This document shows, piece by piece, positions 1-9,254 of a DNA stretch of 19,570 nucleotides. This DNA comes from CBFCZU01 sp965602635 (GTDB lineage Bacteria > Planctomycetota > Phycisphaerae > SM23-33). The notes beneath the pieces were generated by a model. It ran no database searches. It was given only the letters and a program-made list of their open reading frames with translations, and had not been told where the DNA came from. Within the stretch, counting starts at the first letter, position 1. Each line of letters begins with the position of its first letter. The position numbers and the translations under genes were made by a program. Location of the stretch: the NCBI GenBank assembly GCA_965602635.1, contig CBFCZU010000053.1, positions 1 to 19,570 on the forward strand. Direction: 5' to 3'.

Positions 1-642
1 CTCGCGGCACAGGCGGCGCCGAAGTGCATTATTGACACCACGACCGGCGACCCGGACCGAACGGCCGCCCTGGCCGAGAGGCTCGCCCGGCGGTCCGTCG
101 CCTACCTCGACGCGACCATCTCCGGCTCCAGCCAGCAGATACGCGACCGCGAGGGGCTCTTCATGGTAGGCGGGCCTAAGGACGCGTTCGACGCGTGCGC
201 GGACCTCTTCGATGCGGTGACCGAAAAGGCCGTCCATCTGGGCCCGTCCGGGAGCGGCTCGAAGGCAAAGCTTGCCAGCAACCTGATCCTGGGGCTCAAC
301 CGCCTGGCCCTGGCCGAGGGGCTCGTCTTCGCGGAGGCACTGGGTCTGGAGCTGGAACCGTTCCTTGAACTGCTAAAGCGTTCGCCGGCCTATTCGGTCG
401 CGATGGACGTCAAGGGCCCCAAGATGCTCAGCGGCGACTTCGCGCCTCAGGCGAGGATCGCCCAGCACCACAAGGATGTCTCGATCATCCTCGACTACGC
501 CGAAAGGGCAGGGCTGGAGCTGCCCCTCTCGACGGCGCACCTGGCGCTGCTGGCCGCGGCGATCGAGGCCGGTGACGGGGAGCTGGACAACTCTGCCGTC
601 ATAGGGCAGATCCGGCGGAGAGTGACAGACGGGCCGGAATGA
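1..642 (+). CDS. NAD(P)-dependent beta-hydroxyacid dehydrogenase (3-hydroxyisobutyrate dehydrogenase-like), 3' part
   Basis: The frame is open from base 1 to the TGA at 640-642, so 213 codons are visible and the N-terminus, including most of the Rossmann fold, lies outside the window. Visible motifs are DTTTGDP (residues 12-18 counted from base 1), the substrate-binding SGSS loop (41-44), and the GxGxxxKxxxN signature. In that signature K90 is the expected catalytic lysine and N94 its partner. The all-helical C-terminal domain follows. Members of the family oxidise or reduce 3-hydroxyisobutyrate, tartronate semialdehyde, glyoxylate/succinic semialdehyde or related acids in the cytoplasm. Which one applies cannot be decided from this fragment. 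The downstream gene is convergent, so this is the last gene of its unit. The family assignment is firm and the substrate is unknown. Confidence 0.85.
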   Translation, partial: LAAQAAPKCIIDTTTGDPDRTAALAERLARRSVAYLDATISGSSQQIRDREGLFMVGGPKDAFDACADLFDAVTEKAVHLGPSGSGSKAKLASNLILGLNRLALAEGLVFAEALGLELEPFLELLKRSPAYSVAMDVKGPKMLSGDFAPQARIAQHHKDVSIILDYAERAGLELPLSTAHLALLAAAIEAGDGELDNSAVIGQIRRRVTDGPE

Positions 643-643
643 C

Positions 644-660
644 AGCCGCCGGCTCTTTTT
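644..660 (+). terminator. Weak intrinsic terminator candidate
   Basis: Two bases after the dehydrogenase stop, AGCC (644-647) can pair with GGCT (651-654) across a three-base loop, followed by CTTTTTG (655-661). The stem is only 4 bp, so it is weak. The position between two convergent genes fits a terminator. Confidence 0.35.
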
Positions 661-688
661 GAGAAAGGCGGGAGCGCGCGGTAACGGC

Positions 689-1312
689 TCAACCCTCGCC
701 GGCCGGTTCCTCAGGCCGCTGGGGGGCGGGGGCGTCCGGGGCCTGGCCGGCGTCGGCGGTGGTGGCGATCTTCAGGGCCTCCTCCACCGTCAGGTCCACC
801 GGAACGACCGCCTCGGGGGGCACGTACACCGTCTGGCCGCCGAACATGTAGCTCATCGGCAGGTACACCGACACCAGCTTCTCGCCCTTCGCCCCGCGCG
901 GGGAGGTAGAGGTGCGAATGCCCAGCAGCTTGATGTCCGTGCCCGGCAGGCGCAGGCGGACGACCTGGCCCATCTGCTCGGCGTCGCCGCCGAAGAGCTT
1001 GAGCACGTCGCGTATCGACTCGTAGATGCTCTTGACCACGGGCAGGCGTGACAGGGCCCGCTCGAGCAGCCCCAGCGCCCGGCGAAAGACCCACCAGTGC
1101 GTCAGCAGGCCGACCAGGTAAATCCCGATCAGCACGACCAGCACGCCGGCCCCGGGGAAGAGCAGCTTCTGTGCGTCCGGGGAGACGGCGCCAATGAGCC
1201 CGCTGGCCAGGCCGTGCAGGGCCGCCCCCGCCCACCATATCAGGTACACGGTGGCCGCCAGCGGAGCCACCACCATCACGCCGGCCAGCAGTATCCGTAC
1301 GTGCCTGTTCAT
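689..1312 (-). CDS. DUF502 family integral membrane protein
   Basis: The product has 207 residues. The N-terminus has two hydrophobic segments (about residues 6-28 and 50-71) separated by a short polar loop. The family signature PVVKSIYESIRDVLKLF follows near residues 90-107, then a soluble beta-rich domain with VRLRLPGTD and VSVYLPMSYM. The last 20 or so residues are a disordered Pro/Glu/Ala tail. DUF502 proteins are widespread small inner-membrane proteins of unproven function. The start is supported by an SD-like AGGGGA 8 bases before the ATG. The gene starts 39 bp after the stop of the upstream nucleoside phosphorylase gene on the same strand, so the two are probably co-transcribed. I see no link between their functions. 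Confidence 0.85.
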   Translation of the reverse strand: MNRHVRILLAGVMVVAPLAATVYLIWWAGAALHGLASGLIGAVSPDAQKLLFPGAGVLVVLIGIYLVGLLTHWWVFRRALGLLERALSRLPVVKSIYESIRDVLKLFGGDAEQMGQVVRLRLPGTDIKLLGIRTSTSPRGAKGEKLVSVYLPMSYMFGGQTVYVPPEAVVPVDLTVEEALKIATTADAGQAPDAPAPQRPEEPAGEG

Positions 1313-1351
1313 CTTGCTGTCCCCTTTGTGTTGGCGGCCTCAGGGGCGTGC

Positions 1352-2239
1352 TCAGGTCGGCCCGCCGGGCGCGTCGAACCAGGTGTGCCAGTCTTCGTCC
1401 AGCCCCTCGGCCTCAATGTGGTGAGCCAGGCTCTGGCTGCATCCGCAGACCGCCTCCATCGAAGGCAGCCGCTCGAGCAGGCTGCGGGCGACCGCCAGCG
1501 GCGCCCTGGCCGCCCGCTGGACGCGCTGGGCCTCGGAGGCCTGCGTCAGCCCGCTGAACAGTTTGCCTGTGGAGAAAGGCCGGTGCTGACTGCCCGTCTC
1601 GGCGTAACTGGCCACGTGGCAGACGCCGGCGAAGCACATCTGAAGCTCCTTGGCCAGGGCGAAGTCGGGGGCGAGCGTGTGGGTGATCAGCTGCGCCCCG
1701 GCGTTGGCCAGCAGCCGGACCTCCGACGGCGTCTCCAGGCGGGGCCCCTCGGTCACGGCGACCGTGCCGTCCGGCTGGAAGGGCAGATGCGCCTCGTCCA
1801 GCACCTCCGCCAGTGCCAGCCTCAGCCGCGGACAGAACACGGGAAACTGTCGCAGCAGCCCCAGGCCGGAGTTCTCGAAGAACGTCGTGGGCCGGTGGCG
1901 CGTCATGTCGATAAGGTCGTCGGGGATGACGAGCTGGCCGATGCTGAGGTCGTGGGTGATCGCCGCCGCCGCCGTCCAGCTCACGACGGCCTCCACGCCT
2001 AGGTCCTTCAAGGCGTACAGGTTCGCCCGGTAATTGATCCGCGCGGGCGTCAGGAACGACCGCTTCGGGCCGCATCTCGGAAGCAGGTAGAACGGGGCGG
2101 GCGCGTCCTCGACCAGCACCATCGTCTCGCTGGCCCCGAAGGGCGTGCTCCGCGGAGGGATCTCCTTCACGGCAGACTGCCCCTCGAGAGCCAGCCGATA
2201 GACGGTCCCGCCGGTCAGGCATGCCAGGGTCGCAGACAT
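1352..2239 (-). CDS. MTAP/PNP-family nucleoside phosphorylase, divergent active site
   Basis: The product has 295 residues, near the usual 260-290 of the family. These cytoplasmic enzymes split 5'-methylthioadenosine, methylthioinosine or purine nucleosides with phosphate. Family landmarks are GGT (10-12), TPFG (32-35), LPRCG (53-57), INYRAN (68-73), the TFF segment (119-121) and EGPRLET (164-170). The GADxxxM(S/T) block that normally supplies a ribose-contacting Met reads GAQLITHT (181-188), with His at the Met position. The base-specificity loop reads VASYAETG (209-216), without the Asp of MTAP or the Asn of PNP. The C-terminus adds a Cys/His-containing tail (VCGCSQSLAHH). The start is supported by AAGGA 8 bases upstream of the ATG. 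The family is confident; substrate specificity is open, and it may be a methylthioinosine phosphorylase-like or altered enzyme. Confidence 0.85.
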   Translation of the reverse strand: MSATLACLTGGTVYRLALEGQSAVKEIPPRSTPFGASETMVLVEDAPAPFYLLPRCGPKRSFLTPARINYRANLYALKDLGVEAVVSWTAAAAITHDLSIGQLVIPDDLIDMTRHRPTTFFENSGLGLLRQFPVFCPRLRLALAEVLDEAHLPFQPDGTVAVTEGPRLETPSEVRLLANAGAQLITHTLAPDFALAKELQMCFAGVCHVASYAETGSQHRPFSTGKLFSGLTQASEAQRVQRAARAPLAVARSLLERLPSMEAVCGCSQSLAHHIEAEGLDEDWHTWFDAPGGPT

Positions 2240-2283
2240 TGGAACGTCCTTGCTTGCACGGCTCCGCGGATGGGCAGGGCCGA

Positions 2284-2289
2284 ATTATC
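2284..2289 (-). promoter_or_regulatory. -10-like hexamer upstream of the phosphorylase gene
   Basis: Read on the minus strand this is GATAAT (5 of 6 matches to TATAAT), 45 bases upstream of the phosphorylase start in otherwise GC-rich DNA. I see no convincing -35 element 16-18 bases further up, so it is a weak call. Confidence 0.25.
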
Positions 2290-2357
2290 TGCCCGGCGGG
2301 GCGGTCGTCGCTCGACGCGCCGGGCGCAGGGGCCGCAAAGCCCGCTGTGACACTAGG

Positions 2358-3320
2358 TTAGAACCACCAAGCGGCGCCGACCTTCTCACGGAGAATAACG
2401 CCCTTGAGGTACTCGACGGCCTTTTCGAAACCCTCGGTGAGGCTCATAAGCGAGTCCTCGTGCTCGATGCTGATCACGCCGTCGTAGCCATAGACGCGCA
2501 GCATGGAGACGAAGGGCTTCCAGAACGCGTCGCCGTGCCCGTAGCCGACGGTTCGGAAGACCCAGCTTCGCCCCTTCAGGTCGCCGTAGCTCTTGATGTC
2601 GAGGTTTCCGACGATGCCGGAGTTCCGCGGGTCGATCGCGCAGTCCTTGGCGTGGACGTGGAAGATGCACTTGTTGGCGCCGAGGTACCTGGCGGCCTCG
2701 ACCGGGTCAATGCCCTGCCAGAAGAAATGGCTGGGGTCGAGGTTGGCCCCGAGGTTCTTCCCGGCCGCCTTGCGCAGGCGGACGATGTCCTCGGGGTTGT
2801 GCACCACGAAGCCGGGATGCGCCTCGAAGGCGATCTTCACGCCGTGCCTGGCGGCGAAGGTGTTCTCCTTCTTCCAGAAGGGGATGATGACCTTGTTCCA
2901 CTGATAGTCGGCGATAGCGGAGAAATCGTCCGGCCAGGGGCAGGTGACCCAGTTGGGCGTCTTGTCCCCGGGCGCCCCGCCGGGGCATCCGGAGAAGTTG
3001 ACCACCACCGTGCCCAGCTCCGCCGCCAGCAGCACGCCGTTGCGGTGCGCCTGCTGGTGGGCGGCGGCGATACGCTTGTTGGGGTGGACCGGGTTGCCGT
3101 GGACCGCGATGCCCTCGACCTTCAGCCCCCGGTCGGCGATCTTGGCCTTGAGCTGCTTGAGCTTGGCCTTGTCCTTGTGGATGCCGCCGAGCTTCCACGG
3201 GTCGCCCGGGTAGGCTCCCGCCGGCAGCTCTATCGCGTCCAGCCCGAGCCGCTGGCAGTAGTCCAGCGCGTCGTCGAGTTTCATTCCTCCAAACAGTGCT
3301 GCCATCACGCCGAGTTTCAT
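2358..3320 (-). CDS. Sugar phosphate isomerase/epimerase (xylose isomerase-like TIM barrel, AP_endonuc_2 superfamily)
   Basis: The product has 320 residues and no signal peptide, so it is likely cytoplasmic. The barrel begins at MKLGVMAALF. The expected divalent-metal ligands can be read at strand ends: E166 in IAFEAHPGF, D195 in NLDPSHFFWQ, H221/H223 in FHVHAKD and E286 in ISIEHED. The conserved NFSGCPG (108-114) is typical of the branch common in Planctomycetota and other carbohydrate degraders, whose members isomerise or epimerise keto-sugars or inositol derivatives. The start is supported by GGAG 9 bases upstream of the ATG. It lies 112 bp downstream of cstA and 118 bp upstream of the phosphorylase on the same strand. 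Each gap holds a possible promoter, so these may be separate units. The exact substrate cannot be told from sequence. Confidence 0.88.
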   Translation of the reverse strand: MKLGVMAALFGGMKLDDALDYCQRLGLDAIELPAGAYPGDPWKLGGIHKDKAKLKQLKAKIADRGLKVEGIAVHGNPVHPNKRIAAAHQQAHRNGVLLAAELGTVVVNFSGCPGGAPGDKTPNWVTCPWPDDFSAIADYQWNKVIIPFWKKENTFAARHGVKIAFEAHPGFVVHNPEDIVRLRKAAGKNLGANLDPSHFFWQGIDPVEAARYLGANKCIFHVHAKDCAIDPRNSGIVGNLDIKSYGDLKGRSWVFRTVGYGHGDAFWKPFVSMLRVYGYDGVISIEHEDSLMSLTEGFEKAVEYLKGVILREKVGAAWWF

Positions 3321-3371
3321 CGCTGTTGCTCCTTACCTTCGGGTGGCGGTTGGAACGTCCGCTGGGGACCA

Positions 3372-3399
3372 ATTATGGCGAGGTGCGCCGGCTATGCAA
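3372..3399 (-). promoter_or_regulatory. Candidate sigma70-type promoter for the sugar isomerase gene
   Basis: On the minus strand TTGCAT (3394-3399) is followed after 16 bases by CATAAT (3372-3377). The -10 matches consensus at 5 of 6 positions and the -35 at 3 of 6. The -10 is 51 bases upstream of the ATG. This is an AT-rich island in GC-rich DNA, which raises its credibility, but it is not decisive. Confidence 0.35.
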
Positions 3400-3432
3400 G
3401 CCCCCACGGAGTGCCCGCGCGCCGGCGGCCGG

Positions 3433-5277
<1,845 letters not shown>

Positions 5278-5493
5278 CGGCAAGCTCCCGCGCTCGCTGC
5301 TGCGCCGTACGAAATGAACGATCCGTCAATGCCTCCGGGACGGCTGGGCCCCGGCGCGTCACATCCTAACAATGCGCGCCCGACCCCGTCCAGCTTGCGG
5401 CGGGTCCGCTGGCTGCTGCGCCGACGATGATGCCCGCCCCGCCGCCGCTTAACTGGCGACGGGGCTGGCGGTTTCCCGTAGGCTGTGGGCGCT

Positions 5494-6300
5494 ATGGGAT
5501 GGCAGCTCATATGCCTTGTGGTGACGGGCCTGGCCGCCGGCATGCTCGGCGGGCTGTTGGGCATTGGCGGCTCGAGCGTCATGCTGCCGGCGATGGTGTG
5601 GATCCTGGGGCGTGCCGATAACGCGGGCCACGAGCAGATCAACCAGTACATGGCCGCGGCCATGATCGTGAACTTCCTGCTCATTCTCCCGTCAGTTGTC
5701 GCCCATCTGCACAACCGGGCTGTCTGGAAGGGCGTGTGGGCGTATCTGGCGCCGGCGGGGGCGGCGGGGATCATCCTGGGCGCCTGGGCCAGCTACCAGG
5801 TGGAGGGCCTCTATCTCCGCTGGGGCGTCGGGGCCTTCCTGCTGTACGTGGCCGGGCACAACCTTTACAGCATGGCCGCCGCCCGGCGGGTCGAAGGCCT
5901 GCCCCGCGAGCGCGTCGAGGGCATGCCCGCATGGCGCAAGATTCTCGTGGGCTTTCCGATGGGCATCATTGCCGGGCTGTTGGGCATCGGCGGCGGGTCG
6001 CTGGCTGTCCCGGGCCAGCAGATCGTCTTGAGGATGCCGCTGCGGAACGCCATCGCGAACTCGGCCGCCACCATCGCGTCGATCTCATGGCTGGGGGCGA
6101 TCGTCAAGAACGCCCGGCTGCACCCCCCCGACGGCACCGTCGCCAGGAGCTTGCTGCTTGCCGCATGCCTTGCCCCGACGGCGATGATCGGCAGCTACCT
6201 CGGCGGGCACCTTACCCACAAGCTGCCGCTGAGGATCATCCGCGCCGTCTTCGTCGCCGTGCTGGCCCTCTCGGCCGCCAAGATGTTCGGCTGGCTCTAG
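5494..6300 (+). CDS. TauE/SafE family sulfite exporter-like permease
   Basis: The product has 268 residues from the ATG at 5494; an in-frame GTG nine bases earlier is possible and neither has a strong SD. It is a polytopic membrane protein with the internal duplication of the family. The glycine-rich GMLGGLLGIGGSS in the first half is repeated as GIIAGLLGIGGGS in the second, each at the start of a re-entrant or helical pair. Relatives export sulfite, sulfoacetate or other organic anions, but most are uncharacterised. No sulfur-metabolism gene is nearby, so the substrate is unknown. It opens a plus-strand run that continues with murJ 66 bp later. Confidence 0.88.
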   Translation: MGWQLICLVVTGLAAGMLGGLLGIGGSSVMLPAMVWILGRADNAGHEQINQYMAAAMIVNFLLILPSVVAHLHNRAVWKGVWAYLAPAGAAGIILGAWASYQVEGLYLRWGVGAFLLYVAGHNLYSMAAARRVEGLPRERVEGMPAWRKILVGFPMGIIAGLLGIGGGSLAVPGQQIVLRMPLRNAIANSAATIASISWLGAIVKNARLHPPDGTVARSLLLAACLAPTAMIGSYLGGHLTHKLPLRIIRAVFVAVLALSAAKMFGWL

Positions 6301-6352
6301 CAGCGGGCGCGGCGCCAGGGCGTTGATTCTTCCTCTCCGCCTCCCTCTGCCG

Positions 6353-6358
6353 CATAAT
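6353..6358 (+). promoter_or_regulatory. -10-like hexamer just before murJ
   Basis: CATAAT (5 of 6 to consensus) ends 8 bases before the GTG start of murJ. If used, transcription would begin at or within about two bases of the start codon, giving a leaderless message. That would agree with the lack of an SD. No good -35 lies at the right distance; TTGATT at 6323-6328 is 24 bases away. Confidence 0.3.
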
Positions 6359-6366
6359 CTTCGCTC

Positions 6367-8031
6367 GTGAGCGGCCGGGAAGAACATCCCCGAGGCGAGC
6401 GCGAGCGATTCTTCGGCGCAGCCAAGCTGGTTGCGTCGCTGACCATGCTATCACGCGTGTTGGGGATGGTCCGCGACATGGCCATCTGGGCCTTCGGCGC
6501 CACGCGCGCTACCGACGCGTTCTGGACCGCCTTTTCCGTGCCGAACCTGTTCCGCAGGCTATTCGGCGAGGGGGCACTCTCGGCGGCGTTCGTGCCGGTC
6601 TTCACCGAGATCGCCGAGCGGGACGGCTGGGACCGCGCCCGGGCCGTCCTGGCCAACGTCGCCGGCCTGCTGGGGCTGCTGCTCGCGGCAATCATGCTGG
6701 TCGTGGAGCTGGGACTGCTGCTCTGGCTGCTGGTCGGCCCGCCGGCACGCGACTGGCAGCTCCTGGTCCAGTTGACCATGCTCATGCTGCCGTTCATGTT
6801 GACCGTCTGCCTGCTGGCCCTGGCCTCGGCGGCACTGAACTGCAAGGGCCATTTTGCCTACCCCGCCTTCGCACCCATCCTGCTGAACGTCTCGCTGATC
6901 GCCGGGGCGTACGTGGCGCACCGGTTCTTCTCCGGGGGCGGCCGGCGGGGGCTGTTCGTCCTGGCCGTCTCGGTGGTCGTCGCCGGTGTCGTGCAACTGG
7001 TGGGGGTGGTCTGGCTGCTTCGTTCGGTGCGCCTGGGCGTTGTGCCGCGTCTTCGGCCGGTGCTGCCCGCGGCCAGGCGAATCGCCGCCCTTGCCCTGCC
7101 GATGATGATCCCGCTGGGGATACTTCAGTTCAGCGCGTTCTTCGATCGGATCTACGCTTGGCTGATGTCGGCCACGCCCGAGTCGCCGGCCCTGGCGCTG
7201 GGCGGCGTCAGCATCGCCAAGCCGCTGGAGGCGGGCGTGGTCACCTGGCTGTACGCCGCCAACAGGCTTTACCAGTTTCCCTTGGGGATCCTGGCGATCT
7301 CGGTGGCCACGGCTGTCTTTCCGCTGTTCAGCCGGTACGCCGCCCGCGGCGACGTCGCGGGCCTGCGCGCCGCCACCAACCGGGCGCTGCGGCTGAGCCT
7401 GTTCATGGCGGTCCCGGCGGGGGTGGGTCTGTATCTGCTGGCCGAGCCGGCGGTGACGCTCATCTGTGGCCACGGCAGGTTCGTCGATAACCCCGACGCC
7501 GTGCCGCGGACCGCGAAGATCCTCCAGATGTACTGCCTGGGCATGTGGGCGTACTTCTGTAACCACATCCTGCTGCGGGCGTTCTTCGCCCAGAAGGACA
7601 CGCGCACGCCGCTGCGGGTGGCGTGCCTTCTGGCGCTGGCCAACATGGTCATGGTGATGACGCTGATCTTCACGCCGCTGCGGGCGCGGGCGATCGGCCT
7701 GGCGACGGCGTGCACGGCCAGCGTTAACGTGCTGGCACTGGTGTTGGTGCTGCGGCGTCGTTGGGGCGGCCTGGGGCTGGGGGAGATCCTGCTGTCGCTG
7801 GCGCGCACGGCCGCGGGGTCGGCGGCGCTGGCCGGAGCCGTCCTGGTGGTGGGGCACTACTTGAGGCAGACGGCGGATGGGCTCGCACCCAAGGCCGGGG
7901 CAGGCCTGATCGTCGCCGCCGCCGTGCCCGCTGGGGTCGTCGCCTTCCTCGCCGCGGCGATGCTCCTGAGATGCAGGGAGCTGCCGGAGCTGCTGCGCCG
8001 GCCGGGCGGGCACGAAGACAAGACGCTATAA
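6367..8031 (+). CDS. murJ: Lipid II flippase MurJ (MviN)
   Basis: The product has 554 residues, slightly longer than E. coli MurJ. MurJ moves the peptidoglycan precursor lipid II across the cytoplasmic membrane. The N-terminal signature is complete: LTMLSRVLGMVRDM in the first helix, the TDAFWTAFSVPNLFRRLF segment with the central-cavity arginines, and GEGALSAAFVPVF. About 14 hydrophobic segments follow, including LYQFPLGILAISVATAVFP in the middle, a hallmark of the family. A GTG start is used because the first transmembrane helix begins only about 18 residues in and the next ATG would remove it. There is no SD. nadA begins 29 bp after the stop, so the two are likely co-transcribed. Confidence 0.95.
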   Translation: MSGREEHPRGERERFFGAAKLVASLTMLSRVLGMVRDMAIWAFGATRATDAFWTAFSVPNLFRRLFGEGALSAAFVPVFTEIAERDGWDRARAVLANVAGLLGLLLAAIMLVVELGLLLWLLVGPPARDWQLLVQLTMLMLPFMLTVCLLALASAALNCKGHFAYPAFAPILLNVSLIAGAYVAHRFFSGGGRRGLFVLAVSVVVAGVVQLVGVVWLLRSVRLGVVPRLRPVLPAARRIAALALPMMIPLGILQFSAFFDRIYAWLMSATPESPALALGGVSIAKPLEAGVVTWLYAANRLYQFPLGILAISVATAVFPLFSRYAARGDVAGLRAATNRALRLSLFMAVPAGVGLYLLAEPAVTLICGHGRFVDNPDAVPRTAKILQMYCLGMWAYFCNHILLRAFFAQKDTRTPLRVACLLALANMVMVMTLIFTPLRARAIGLATACTASVNVLALVLVLRRRWGGLGLGEILLSLARTAAGSAALAGAVLVVGHYLRQTADGLAPKAGAGLIVAAAVPAGVVAFLAAAMLLRCRELPELLRRPGGHEDKTL

Positions 8032-8032
8032 T
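8027..8032 (+). promoter_or_regulatory. Perfect -10 hexamer overlapping the murJ stop
   Basis: TATAAT (6 of 6) covers the murJ TAA stop and lies 28 bases before the nadA ATG, which would give a 5' leader of about 20 bases. No recognisable -35 precedes it. The match may come partly from the stop codon, so it is only a candidate internal promoter for nadA. Confidence 0.3.
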
Positions 8033-8060
8033 CGTCACCATACCACAGATGGAGACAACC

Positions 8061-9209
8061 ATGTTGGCGCGGCGGCCCCTCGACGAGACCTATACCAGCA
8101 TGCCGGCGGAGGAGGTCCTTCGACGCATAGCGGCCCGCAAGGCCGAACTGGGCGACGAGCTTTGCATCCTCGGCCACCATTACCAGCGGGACGAGGTCTT
8201 CCAGTTCGCCGACTTTACCGGAGACAGCCTCAAGCTCAGCCAACTGGCGGCCGGGGCCAAGGTCAGGTGGATTGTCTTCTGCGGCGTGCACTTCATGGCC
8301 GAGTCGGCGGATATTCTGACCGACCCGGAACAGGTGGTCATCTTGCCGGACCTTTCCGCCGGCTGTGCGATGGCGGACATGGTCGAGGCCGAGGACATCG
8401 CCGAGGCGCTGGAGCGGATTCGCCTGGCCGCGGGCGGGGCGAAGGTGGCGCCGGTGACCTACGTGAATTCTTCCGCCGAGGTCAAGGCCGTCACCGGGCG
8501 GGCAGGCGGGGCGTGCTGCACCTCCTCAAACGCCCGCAACGTCTTTGAATGGGCCTTGGCCGACGAGGCCCGGGGCGGCGCGGGGGCCGAGAAGGTCTTG
8601 GCCGCTCCAGATCAGCACTTGGCGCGCAATACGGCCGTGGCCATGGGCTACGGGGTCGAGGACTGCGCGGTGTACGATCCGCGCACCCCCGGCGGGGGAC
8701 TTGCCGACGAGCAGATCCGCGCGGCGAAGTTCATCCTCTGGTGGGGCCACTGCTACGTTCATCAACGCTTCAGCGTCGAGCAGATCGAGCGCGTCCGCCG
8801 CGCGCGGCCGGGGATCAAGGTCATCGTGCACCCGGAGTGCACCTACGAGGTGGTCTCGGCCGCGGACATGTCCGGCTCGACCGAGCAGGTTCTCCGTAGC
8901 GTGGGCGACTCGCCGTCGGGGGCCGGCTGGGCCGTCGGGACGGAGACGAACATGGTCCGTCGCCTGGCGGCGAGCAACCCTGACAAGTACGTCCGCGTGC
9001 TGTCCGACACGCCGCCGATCTGCGTGACGATGGCGCGGATCGATCCTCCGCACTTGCTGTGGGTGCTGGACAGCCTCGCGGCGGGTGAGGTTGTCAACCG
9101 TATCACGGTGCCGGCTGACGTGGCTGCCGAGGCTCGGGTGGCGGTGGAGCGGATGATCGCCATCAAGCCGTCCGGCGGCGCCGCCCAGGGGGACCGGGCG
9201 AAGGGCTGA
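8061..9209 (+). CDS. nadA: Quinolinate synthase NadA
   Basis: The product has 382 residues. NadA condenses iminoaspartate with dihydroxyacetone phosphate to make quinolinate, the precursor of NAD, using a [4Fe-4S] cluster. The three expected cluster cysteines are C74 (in FCGVHFMAE), C260 (HPECTYEV) and C321 (ICVTM). Other active-site blocks are GHHYQRDE (38-45), YVNSSAEVKA (134-143), CCTSSNA (152-158), PDQHLARN (183-190), WGHCYVH (228-234) and GTETNMVRRL (293-302). The ATG at 8061 was preferred over one at 8049 because GGAG lies 6 bases upstream of it. nadB and nadC are not in the window. It follows murJ by 29 bp and precedes the fusion gene by 45 bp. Confidence 0.96.
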   Translation: MLARRPLDETYTSMPAEEVLRRIAARKAELGDELCILGHHYQRDEVFQFADFTGDSLKLSQLAAGAKVRWIVFCGVHFMAESADILTDPEQVVILPDLSAGCAMADMVEAEDIAEALERIRLAAGGAKVAPVTYVNSSAEVKAVTGRAGGACCTSSNARNVFEWALADEARGGAGAEKVLAAPDQHLARNTAVAMGYGVEDCAVYDPRTPGGGLADEQIRAAKFILWWGHCYVHQRFSVEQIERVRRARPGIKVIVHPECTYEVVSAADMSGSTEQVLRSVGDSPSGAGWAVGTETNMVRRLAASNPDKYVRVLSDTPPICVTMARIDPPHLLWVLDSLAAGEVVNRITVPADVAAEARVAVERMIAIKPSGGAAQGDRAKG

Positions 9210-9254
9210 CCGCGGGTCGCCGCGCGTCCAGTGGTTCCTGGAAGGATGCTGGCT

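Noticed and set aside
1097..2002. A 301-codon open frame on the plus strand
   Set aside because: It is antisense to the phosphorylase and DUF502 genes, low in complexity and rich in Gln/Arg/His, with no recognisable motif.
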